Assembly: GCF_910592395.1 (NCBI RefSeq)
Contig: NC_088321.1
Coordinates: 15,810,001 to 15,874,000 of the forward strand
Length of the DNA: 64,000 bases
From: Lineus longissimus
Lineage: Eukaryota; Nemertea; Pilidiophora; Heteronemertea; Lineidae
Direction of reading: 5' to 3'
Shown here: positions 49,901-59,119 of the stretch, piece by piece
Layout of the letters: the number at the start of each line of letters is the position of its first letter
Numbering within the stretch: the stretch's first letter is position 1
Notes under the pieces: model-generated
What the model saw: only the letters and a program-made list of their open reading frames with translations
The model's database searches: none
What the model was told of the DNA's origin: nothing
Program-made: the position numbers and the translations under genes

Positions 49901-52900
49901 CAATCAGCTCAAAATGGACCTATTGGAATTCACCATGCATAAACCATTACAAAGGTAGGGTGGTTCTATTTTGATCGTTTTGTACCATTCCAAGAGGTTA
50001 TGGCTGTCTCACAACAGCATTAACCAAAGTTTTTAACCGACAGTTGTGACATGCAATGTACATTTTACTTACGCTTTTCTAGATTCATGGTGCTGAGGAC
50101 GAAAACGACGATAGATGCTGCTGGGGCGAGGTTGATTGCCGATTACATCGATAACTATCTGGCGCAGAGGCATGTCAAGTTCATTGTCAAACAGAGGTAG
50201 GTTCGACAAATATTTAAGTATCTTTGACATGTGAAGGGACCTTTGTCTCGTCCTTTGGGACGACTGGACTACACTCTGCACAGACTCTCAACACCTAGAC
50301 TACCCTCCTGAACAACTAGAGAACACTCCAAAGTTACAAGACAACACTGCCTAACTTACTTAGCCCTCTTCGTGCCAAGACAAGAGAGCTTATAAGGCTC
50401 CAGTCTTCAGTCTCCACCCAGTTCGAGCGGCAGCCTGTCTGTTGTTTCACCATTTCCCCCCATGTCACACCAAGCAGCCTCATCTCCAGTTCCGGCGCCA
50501 GGTCTCTTTTGGACGATCATAATTTCTATTCCTGTCGGCTGTCCAATGGGGTGCTGTCCTTGGCAGTTTAATGTTTCCTCTCTTTTATACGTAGGAGTGA
50601 GGAGCCATGTGACGTCAGCGCAAACTGCGTACCCATCAACAGATTTGAACGGGTCTCACGGAAGATTCTAGACGATGGGTATGAGGACGGTCCGGACCCG
50701 AGCAGTGACATCTCAGTCCGAGAAGGCGATCTGATCGAAGTGGGCTTCAAGGGAAATCTTAAGAATGAAGATGACACGGCGTTGAATTTCATATTCAATT
50801 CCCAGGTTGGTGATTGATCGTTTATGCTGAGGGCGATCCTGATGAATGACTGCTGCACCAAATGATGTTAGGCCTTTGGCGAGACAACCAAAACCGACAG
50901 TTGGCCATTCATTAACGGCACAAACTAAACATCAAAATGCGTTTTAGACCATTTTTGACTGCTTATATGTTTATTTGAACAAACCTATAACCACGAGAAA
51001 ATGGTTGCGACTCCGGAAACCGCTCAAACAAAGCGTGACGCAAAGCCCCACGGTTTGAAACCATTACTACTTTGCACCGAGGTGTTTAAAATTTTAAAGC
51101 AATTTCAAACTTTCCGTTTGCAGCTGCCTTCCGGCACCTCATTCTTCGTAACAGAGGTCGATAAGTTCCTTCAGAAGAACTACCCCGTCTACAGAGGGTT
51201 GGTTCAGATGTTCAGGAAGACGACAACAGTCAAGAAAGTGGAACCACCTCCTCCGGATCAAAGGTTCGGAAAATGCTCGGAAAAGCTCAAAGCTGATCCG
51301 TTTGAGTTCAAGAGAGGGACATCCAATTCTTTTTTTTCTATAACTACGAAGTATTTCTACTTGAAGTGAGATTTTCCCCTCTCAAATGATTCCTATTGAC
51401 CCCATGTGTGTCACTACATCGGCAGACACAGTCGCATTGAAAACGAGAGATCTTAGTAAAGTGACTTGAAATTGTTTTAAATCAAAGGATTTTTATTTTT
51501 ACGAATCTAGAATATCTGAAAAATCCGTGGTTTACGGTATCGATTTTCATTGCAGGAAAGCGAAACTCACCCGGGCCCCGCAGGTCGAGGGGGATGACGA
51601 AGAAGAGGAGGATGAAGAGGAAGAGGGTCCGAAGTTCATCGTGGAAGAAAAGCTGGAGTTCTTGTGTCAGCTTCTTATCAATATTCCAAAGGTAACTTGA
51701 GCACTCAATCATGTCTTTCGAGATTAGGGCCTCTTGCGGTGGATTGGCCGAACTACGCCGAGTAATGGGGTCATCTCTGTTGTTTTCAACATCACGGCTG
51801 TCGAGATGTCGGAAACATCATAGGCTGAGACATAGGGTGGCCATTTTGTTGCCCCACAATTCACTTGACTCAGGGCAAACTGGGATGGACTTCGTGTGTG
51901 GCTGTGACTAAAAATCTGAGTCGGTTTTTGTAGCGACTGGTTTGGCATGTTAGCCCAGGATGCCTTCTATCACCTCAAACCAACCAGGACCCCCATCGAT
52001 CGCGTTTTTCCCCGCCATTGTAATTTTAAAACGAACGAATAGGGCAAACTGGGGTGGATTCCTGGCGAGGCTGTGACTAAAAATCCGAGTTGTTTGTTGT
52101 AGCGACTGGTTTGGCATGTTAGCCGAGGATTCCCCCTATCACCTCCCCCCTCACCCACATCTGTTTTTTTACATCGAGAGTTGTTTTTTAAATTTCTTTT
52201 AGACCGATGCTGGATCCGGTGATGAGTTACAATTTGATATTTCATGTGCTGTTCTCATGTTTAAGACTGAACGTCTATTTTGTCATGTCCGTTGTGAATG
52301 TAAAAGCATTTGTTGGTCAAATGAATGGTGTGGACCTTGTGCCTTCGTGTGGTCTGTAAATCACACCTTTACGTACGGTCTTGCTTGGTTTTTATCCTAA
52401 GTTGCCGCCTTGGGTAATTTCATAGCTGTTTATCAGTGGTGTTAAGTCAAACCATACCCGCTTTTGAATCTTTCAAGAAATCTCTTTGAATTGTCTTGTC
52501 TTTGATCGAGGTTTTCTCAAATAAAAATTGAAGCTTTAGTTAAAGACTTCTGTAGAGATGGCTTCCATTGTGTTTTTGGCACAACTTTTAACTTTGCTTA
52601 CTCACTTGCAACTTGTAGATATTTAGCCCGATTTACAAAATTATTTAATTCTATGACTTATTGTTACTTATATGACATTTGTATGTAGAACCAACCTTAG
52701 CCACTGCAGTCATCTGTTTTGTGCTCTCGTCCTGTCCGTGTTCGAGATGGATCCCGAAAGAAGAACAATACCCCCAAAACAGACCTAGACAGCTACCATA
52801 CTTCCATCACCAAGACACTCACGACACCTTCAGTATACAGGAAAACCCGTTTAAAAGCATCACTTGACCTTATAGGAATTGACTATATCATACACTGTAT

Positions 52901-54335
52901 TAAACCCTGAATTCTTTTAGCTTAATTCCAAAAAGACCCTTCAACAATTTATTCTCAGTAATGTTGATGTTTTTTTTTTCTTTCAGGAAAATCAGCCGCA
53001 CTCCCAACCACTGCAACGAGCGCCTCTGACAATCGTGAACCAACACGACCCTATCAGTGAAGACTACCTCAGGGGCCTAGCAGCGGAGTTAGGAGACGAG
53101 TGGAAAAAGGTACGAATACTATATTGCTATAGAAACCATATGCCTTTGAATACAGTCGTAGTTGCAGACTTCGCCTCCTCACGCCGGCCTGGTTATGTCG
53201 TTATGCGTTGTGTCCCTTGAATAAACGATTCGTCAACCTATTTCAGGTAATATCAGTATCTTATATTTCCTTTTTCCATATCGGTTTAAGGTTGGACATT
53301 ACCTGAACGTCCGGCGAGTGCGGATACAAGCTATCCTGTCGAATTTCAAAGCAGCCTCGGACACACGCTCCCAAGCTGAGTATGAACACGACGAGATGAA
53401 GTATCAGATGTTGACCAACTGGGTGAAGAAAGTCCCCAGAGGAGTAGACAAGGTAAGGTATATTTCTTTTGGCCGGGTCTGTTCGGCAAGCCGCTCGCCG
53501 AACAGGCATCTTTTTTGTCCTGTTTGGAGAGCCGCTTGCCAAACAGCACTAAAATGCCACCCTGTTCGGCCAGCCGGGCTTGCCAAACAGGTAAAAAATC
53601 TACCCTGTTTGGCGAGCTGGAGACTTTACTTTAATATTAATGAGTTTGGCTCTCCATTCAGGACAAGAAAAAGTCGCTGTTTGGTAAGCCGGTTTGCCAA
53701 GTAGTCACTTCCATAAAATTATTTTCTTTTGCCCAATTTAGTAATAATGGACATTGTTATCAAACTGTCCATCCGACAATGTTAGTTTCGTTTTCAACAT
53801 CAAATCCGCAGAAACTGTTTTTTTCTTCAAACCCCATTGGGTTGGAAAGTTTACCGATTTCTATTACGATCCTGAGTGAGCTCTCCGTGCAGCAATCGTC
53901 TATGTGCGGACTGATGCATTAGCAATGCGTCCTTGGTGTATTGTTGAGAGCCGATTACTGCTCTAAGTCAAAGGGGCCATAGTTGCCGAGGTTTTAAATA
54001 TTGATCATGCCGATCTACTGTCCTTGTGCGTATCATTCATGCTTCACGAGGAGACTGGAGGATTGATGTCCACCGGAGGTAAGTCGGCATGAATCGTAAT
54101 AAGATGTAGAAACCTTGATGTTAATGGGTTAATCATGCACCAACGTCTCTCTCCATTACAGGTTGGCCAGCTCAAGAAGGCCTTTGTTCGTGTTGGCAGG
54201 CGGGACCTGGCCGAGGACCTCTTAGACATGGAGAAAGACTTTTTGGAGGAGAAGCGGTTGGCCATCCAATCCCAAAGGAAGCTGAACCGTCCACAGTCCG
54301 GCCGGCGGAGTCTGACAGCATCATCAGTGTCGTAG
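37999..54335 (+). CDS. ZU5-like / Death-domain protein, DTHD1-like (18 exons, 1094 aa)
   Basis: Exons are 37999-38281, 39761-40234, 44085-44241, 44631-44762, 44941-45042, 47274-47463, 47688-47828, 48268-48453, 48821-48949, 49210-49481, 49796-49954, 50083-50196, 50595-50805, 51124-51263, 51556-51691, 52987-53109, 53291-53452 and 54162-54335. They total 3285 bases and every phase chains. Residues 1-250 are His/Ser/acidic, low complexity. Residues 255-375 form a Lys/Glu/Arg-rich coiled coil. Residues 383-600 are beta-rich with a ZU5-like strand set (RVTLNISKGTFT, then SPILRLRW). Residues 630-690 are a Lys/Pro linker and 690-900 may be a UPA-like region. A Glu-rich patch near 910 precedes a Death domain at about 965-1060 (EDYLRGLAAELGDEWKKVGHY, then RVRIQAILSNF). 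The ZU5-UPA-Death order is shared with UNC5, PIDD1 and ankyrins; the total plan suggests DTHD1. The likely role is a cytosolic signalling scaffold; the partner is unknown. Confidence 0.85.
38282..39760 (+). other. Intron 1 of the Death-domain gene
   Basis: It has a GTATGT donor and a tttgcttcag acceptor. I see no nested gene. Short frames inside are chance. Confidence 0.6.
41487..41603. repeat. Imperfect 117-bp inverted repeat
   Basis: Arms of about 43 bases pair gttggaacaagatttcgag with ctcaa/cttgaaattttgctccaac and tatccggttacacatgcgc with gcgcatgcgtaaccgga, around a 30-base loop. It lies in intron 2 of the Death-domain gene. It could be a decayed foldback MITE. The arm mismatches would also allow a long hairpin RNA, but I see no other support for that. 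Confidence 0.6.
42905..43085 (+). mobile_element. Hairpin-repeat family copy
   Basis: This contains tatcgaccgtcatgaaagttgtcccgtgggggtcgatgttatcaag, then gggctttgtttaaagacaat and ggattctttcaactgtgagatgaggg. It lies in intron 2 of the Death-domain gene. Confidence 0.65.
45123..47232 (-). mobile_element. 5'-truncated LINE with reverse transcriptase and RNase H
   Basis: The minus strand encodes reverse-transcriptase segments (VLPKPGKDHTILKGYRIIT, SSGLPQGSPLSPVLFNVY, FSYVDDIIVA) and then RNase H (ATDGSVRGNTTAWAG, SECEAFGEAL, ILTDSLSLV, PGHAGIKYNERADKLAG). The upstream endonuclease domain is absent. At least two or three frameshifts (near 46935, 46400 and 46070) make it inactive. Its 3' end is a (CAGAAA)n-type tail at about 45123-45147 rather than poly(A). 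A 10-bp duplication, tagcatttag, flanks it at 45113-45122 and 47233-47242. It lies antisense in intron 5 of the Death-domain gene, ending about 40 bases before exon 6. RNase H suggests an I/LOA/Ingi-like clade; this is not resolved. Confidence 0.9.
48454..48820 (+). other. GC-AG intron of the Death-domain gene
   Basis: The in-frame junction needs CAG then GCATGT as donor and ttaccaacag as acceptor. This keeps phase 0 and joins IMIQ to IQPVD. The only nearby GT (at about 48463) would shift the frame and run into a stop in the next exon. GC-AG introns are a known minor class. Confidence 0.65.
51872..52150 (+). repeat. Tandem duplication, about 169-bp unit, intronic
   Basis: Starts at 51872 and 52041 with agggcaaactggg. 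Both copies contain ggctgtgactaaaaatc, gtagcgactggtttggcatg and ctatcacctc. It lies in the intron after exon 15 of the Death-domain gene. Confidence 0.85.
53479..53701. repeat. Array of five near-palindromes in an intron
   Basis: Near-palindromes of the form CTGTTYGGCnAGCCG-n-TTGCCRAACAG occur at 53479-53505, 53520-53546 and 53562-53590. A half unit is at about 53605-53620 and a fifth unit at about 53677-53701. Start-to-start spacing of the first four is 41-43 bases. They lie in the intron that splits the Death-domain coding region, directly after exon 17. The function is unknown. Confidence 0.8.
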
Positions 54336-54939
54336 TACTATGCCGGATTCGCAAATATCTTTGGAGAAAAAAATTCTCGATTTGTATCGTACAGGGTTGC
54401 ATATTAAGTTCTTAATTCGTAGAAGTCGGGCAGTTGACGACTGATATCGCGTTACCTGTTGTCAGAAAGGCAATGATACATTGTCTTTTTGTGTCCAGGG
54501 AAAAGTAGCGTATTCTCAAGTTCAGTGGCTCGATTCTGCTTGAGAATAGTCTACAAACTGCTGATAACTGCTCGGCAAAGTTCTAATGGCATTCAAACTG
54601 CAAAACTTTCTTTTAAGGATTCGTGATTCGGTCAGTACTTGATTGATACGTGTATCTATAATACAATATACCTGTAAAAATAAGGTCAAAAATGTCATAA
54701 TTGAGTATGTTGGTGCAGGAAAAAACCAATTCATTATACATGTATTGTATGTTTTACACACAAAGTATATCTTTATTCATCAAATGCAGCCCATTATCAA
54801 GTCTGAGAGAAAGAAAAATCTAAAATGCTTGTTCAGCAGTGGGAATGATCTATACAAATTACTAGTACATGTAGTAGCAAAAAACCTTCGAGTAACCAGC
54901 TGGGTTCTCTTAGGATAAACTATATTCCGTCCATAACTT

Positions 54940-55318
54940 TATGCAAGTATCAATTCGTATCTTGTACCCCCCCCCCCCTCCTCAAGGGTACGACACCTTA
55001 TCACCCTATAACGACATCTTAAGGCTCAAGCATCACCCTTTTTTCACCAATGCTACTTTTTCTTTCGTCAAGACATCACCATCAACAATATATCAGTTGT
55101 CACCATCATATAAAGTAACCGGACTAATTTTACTGGGTAAGGCTGTATGTTCGACAAGACATCGACACATTAGCATCCTTATTCTTTCCAGCTTCGCCAA
55201 ATTTTCACTAAAGGAAATATAAACACTACTCAAGCATCGGCAAAGATTAGTGGTGATAGCCCAACTACCCTTGAGGGGGGGGGGGGGGGGTACAAGAAAC
55301 GAATTGATACTTGCATTA
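54940..55318. mobile_element. Inverted-repeat element with poly-C / poly-G arms
   Basis: The left end atgcaagtatcaattcgtat, with cttgtacc and C13, then ctcaagggta, is mirrored by tacccttgaggg, G16, tacaagaaacgaattgatac and ttgcat at 55262-55318. Further inward, ttatcaccctataacg / ctcaagcatc also recur. It is probably a 380-bp non-autonomous foldback element. Confidence 0.8.
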
Positions 55319-55757
55319 GTCATAAATAAAACAAGACTCATTTGTATTATAGCTCCTTAAAGTCTGGTTCCACTAGACAAATTTACCGCTTTTGGTCAGC
55401 GCAGCAACAGACCTGTGCTTAGCCTCAGAATACGCTCTGGAGCTAACTGTATTTTTTCCGCTAGGGTGAGCTGACTGTGAAATTGTTCCAGTGGAATCGG
55501 GCCTTATTTACATGTTCAATGATGCAGTATATACGCTTGGTATATTAACATACCAAAGCGTATTACAATGCACCTTGCACAGATGTTCCGTCCGAATCTA
55601 GATGCCAAATTTTGTAATTTATTTATGTATGTAATTATTGTAGCGTCTCTAGTGCAAGTTGTGATTCTGCGGACACAATGTGGTTTCATCATATACATGT
55701 ACATACATCATTCATCAAGTCCCGTAACTTATATTGGCCATTGTCGGTTTAGGCCAT

Positions 55758-55935
55758 TTCGACCCCCATGGAAGGAGTTGCATGGGGTCAGTGCTATCGC
55801 CTTAGTGACCCTATGACGAGACTATAGCACAATGGGACATAATGCCCGGGTGTGAGCGGGCATTCTTTAAAGACAATAGGACGTGTATTGGGCTAGGTTA
55901 GAATTCTTTTAACTAGCTGCGAAGTAAGGGACAAT
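55758..55935 (+). mobile_element. Hairpin-repeat family copy
   Basis: This starts ttcgacccccatggaaggagttgcatggggtc and continues to ttctttaaagacaataggacgtgtattgggctagg and ttagaattcttttaactag. Confidence 0.65.
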
Positions 55936-56573
55936 ATAATATCATTCCAGAAGTTCTATTATCACAAGCAGAGCTCGGAAATAAAAAATCTTTAAATTTT
56001 CGTGTGTGCACTGGAAGACTTCATCAGGAAGTGTCTTGGTTTTTGCTGATCGTCAATGTCGCTGACGTCATCCGGAGTGACATCGAAGATTAGTGATGAT
56101 CACCTCATTTTCGGATGAAGCCTTCTCGTGTACAGACGAGAATTTGAAGAACCTTGATTTTCGAACTCTGGCGTTTTACTCTCGATGCTTTATTTCAATT
56201 GTATTAGTGGATTTAATGTACAAAGAGAGATTATTTTTATCCGTGGGAAATAAAGTGCAGTGATGGAAGAGTCTTGCCTGGTTATTCGTGTGCGTTTTTC
56301 GTGTCAACACTTTTAAAGATGGTCATTTTTCCAAATATCAACCAAACGACAGGCGGACCTGACGCCTCAATGTTCGAAAAAAGAAATTGACAATAGGAAA
56401 TTATAATTTTGTCATTTGAAATGGACAATGTGAAACTGATACGAGAGCTGTTGCGTCCTGTTTAACAGGGGCAATTGACAATGCATTTGAATTAGATGTC
56501 GGGACAGTTACAATTAGCATACTGTGGTGCGGGAAAGGCCGCCTCATTCTTCAGTGATCGTGACCACGGGGAA

Positions 56574-56746
56574 ATGCTTCACTGTTCATGGCATTCTGGA
56601 GTGAAAAATCGCCTTTATTTCATACTTGCGGTTGCGATGACGTTGATGACTTCGGATGGCAAGGAAATATCACAATATTCAGCGGATAGGGAAGAAGTAT
56701 ACAATTGTTCCGATTTTTGGGATGACTGCAAGGCCGGGGATGGATG
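56574..56746 (+). CDS. Possible orphan first exon with a signal sequence
   Basis: From ATG 56574, 57 codons plus 2 bases lead into a strong GTGAGT donor. A hydrophobic segment (RLYFILAVAMTLM) is followed by an acidic, Cys-bearing stretch (YNCSDFWDDCKAGDGW). The layout resembles the start of a secreted or single-pass Cys-rich protein. No downstream plus-strand exon of the right phase was found, and the 62668 exon cannot join because a stop forms. It could be an alternative, decayed or chance exon. Confidence 0.35.
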
Positions 56747-57221
56747 GTGAGTCCAAAGTTTACTTTGAAGTACGTTACAACCATCTTTTTCAGCCTTTGT
56801 TAAGAGTATACATTGACTACAGCATAAATCTTCCTATGAAAAAACAACGCACGAAACTATCTTATGATTAATATCTACTTGTTTACTCGCTCCTGATAAT
56901 ATATATATATACACAAAACTTTATTAAGGATGATATAAGCTAATATATACTGGAATTGGTCCCTTCCCAAATATGCCGCATGCAGCACATCCCGCATGCA
57001 GACCCACGCACGGCCCTCATCACGTACTCCTGTCCAATCCCAGTATCCATTATACAACCCATCGATAGATCGCGCTGAGCCATCGACCGATGCTTGCGCA
57101 AACGACAGATCCATAGATGGCGCTGCACGATCGATCGATAGCGCAAATCGGTCGACAGCGCCTAACACCTGTACCACCAACAAACATCTTTACAATAGAT
57201 CTTCACGGTCAAAGACGACAG

Positions 57222-57349
57222 ACATTGGGTGATATGAATAAAGACGAGCAAATGCTTTTTTCTAAAACTCCACGTACATTTACACTAGGCCTTTCTGTAC
57301 AAAATTGAAGTAAAAGCATTCACTAGTCTTTATTCATATCACCCAATGC
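57222..57349. mobile_element. Small inverted-repeat element (about 128 bp)
   Basis: The left arm cattgggtgatatgaataaagac is mirrored by gtctttattcatatcacccaatg. The inner gcaaatgctttt / aaaagcattcac also pairs. It has MITE-like size and no coding capacity. Confidence 0.75.
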
Positions 57350-58298
57350 CTCGCAAGCTCATTGGCTGGTGTTTTTACCGTTAAGACCTATTGTCAAGAT
57401 GGTTTTGTTTCCCGACACTATGTGGTACAGTTGTATCTGGTAAAGGATCTAGTCTGAAGATTTCTGTTCACATTTCTGTACCATTGGCTTCAATCCGCTC
57501 CTTCAGTGCCACTACATATGAGCGGAATTCCTACCCTGTATGACGTTATCATTATATTTCTACTGCTTTTTGATAGCCAAATATTTTGAGACCATTTCTC
57601 ACCCCTTGTCCGCATATCGGTACATAAATTGGCACCCCAACAAACCACTGACCCGCAGAGCGGTACATTGCACTTATACACTTTTCTTCATCACTGTAAA
57701 AACGTACAGTAGCATACCTGCTAGAAGAAGAACCCATCCCTCTTACTTGATTATTAGTACATGTACTCTTAAGGAATTGCTTATCGAAGGGTACAGTATA
57801 TTCTGATCACAGCTGTGTTTTTTCATGCCAGTCACGTGATGGAAAAGTCATTTTTTCACAAACCTGGCCAAACTGTCCGTCAAATGGCTCACACGCCCCG
57901 ACTCGGAGAGTTGAATGATATTCACAGATAGATGATGCTCTGGCCAGGCTCCTGTAAAATTGTTCTGCTGCTGGCAATCCCAGCTAACTTAAACACTGTG
58001 ACTCATACTGAGTATATTATTCCATGAAGACAACATATATTGTATCTTCCGGACCTTTTCGTATTTGATCACTCCAGATATTTGCTATATTCCGTTTCCT
58101 CGTATGCGCTATGAGCACTCAGATGTTGTTAAAAGACAGTTATTCCGTTGAAATGATCTTTCCCATAAGAATATCATGAAGTGGTTAATCCTCAGAAGTT
58201 CAGATATAGATATGTTTTTGAGAGAAGCGGGACTGACGAGGACAGAGTTAAATTTCTCCTCGCTGTGAATGACGTAAGGTCAATGAAAAAAAATTAAT
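57350..58298. other. Intergenic, nothing recognised
   Basis: I see no supported gene or repeat. The minus-strand 3'UTR of the neighbouring PY-motif gene may lie at the right end. Confidence 0.4.
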
Positions 58299-59119
58299 TC
58301 ACGGTGGTGTATAAGGAGGGGGGCTATCAGTCGGTGCGGGTTGATTACCAGAAGGCGATGGTCGTACACTTTCTTCATAACTTGGGGGCCGGGGAACGAA
58401 AGGTGGCGCTGATGGTTGAACTGCTGTTGATATATACGCGGGCACTCCCGCCGTTGATGGGCCTGGTCCGGCGGGATAGCCGTACTCCTCGAGAGGTTCG
58501 TAATCTCCAGTACTTTGTGTGGTGTGGACTGGGACCATGCTTGGTATGCTAGACGTCCGCTGTGGGATCACAATAATGCGTCTGAAACCGAAAACACAGT
58601 TATAGAATCGAGTACGGTTTGTCATAACTATACCTCAGTAATTAGGAACTATTATTTCAACCATATCAACTTCCATCAAGGAGAGTTTTCCCTATCTAAA
58701 CTTGATCGCTTATACAAAACATGGTCAACTTTACCCCACCGACCCATTCTACCCAAAGAGCTTATTTTGACCAAACCTTCTATAAAACTTAACTTGATGG
58801 GTCTTACTCTTCCTTGTCCTAGTCCGGGTCATCTTTACCATGGTTTTTCCAGCATCCATTGTTCAGTAGCACATACAAGGTCCATATTTACCCGCCAGTC
58901 CATCTTACCCCACCGACCCATTTTGCCCCAAATAGCCCATCTTTCTCCAACCTAATCTATACAACCTACCTTGATGGTACTTCCTCCTCCTCGTCCCAAT
59001 CCGGGTCATCTTTCCCGTGATTTCTGCAGCATGCCTTGTAGCACAAACATATTATCAAGATGAATAAACAAACTGCTGCGGCGATAAACAGGTAGTGGGT
59101 TACGGAAAGCCGGGTCGTT
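58299..59119 (-). CDS. 3' two exons of a single-pass PPxY-motif protein (5' part unresolved)
   Basis: Exons (minus) are 58970-59119 (phase 2 to 2) and 58299-58581 with TGA. The first encodes VTHYLFIAAAVCLFILIICL, a single membrane span, followed by LCYKACCRNHGKDD and an acidic run DWDEEEE. The second is a Pro-rich cytosolic tail with PPSYEES and a C-terminal PPPYTPP, two good WW-domain ligands. One transmembrane segment, a juxtamembrane Cys cluster and terminal PY motifs recall the WBP1/VOPP1/Shisa-like group. This is inference; the diagnostic Cys-rich ectodomain exon was not found. A frame at 60318-60554 ends in a phase-2 donor that could join, but its coding value is doubtful. The product probably sits in endosomal or plasma membrane. 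Confidence 0.6.
58730..58900 (-). pseudogene. Decayed tandem copy of the transmembrane exon 3' part
   Basis: This block duplicates 58905-59085. Shared words are ttaccccaccgacccatt, cctagtccgggtcatctttacc versus ccaatccgggtcatctttccc, and the exon-end cttgatgg. The copy has an in-frame stop and its donor GTAGGT has become TTAAGT. It is a non-functional exon duplication inside the intron of the single-pass PPxY gene. Confidence 0.65.

Larger units (their letters stand above)
54336..56573. other. 3' flank of the Death-domain gene and intergenic repeats
   Basis: No further coding exon is supported. I did not find a clear AATAAA soon after the stop. It contains a 380-bp inverted-repeat element (54940-55318) and a hairpin-repeat copy (55758-55935). 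Confidence 0.4.

Noticed and set aside
53479-53701. CRISPR array
   Set aside because: Repeats are degenerate palindromes with short, irregular spacers in an animal intron, with no cas genes and a eukaryotic context.
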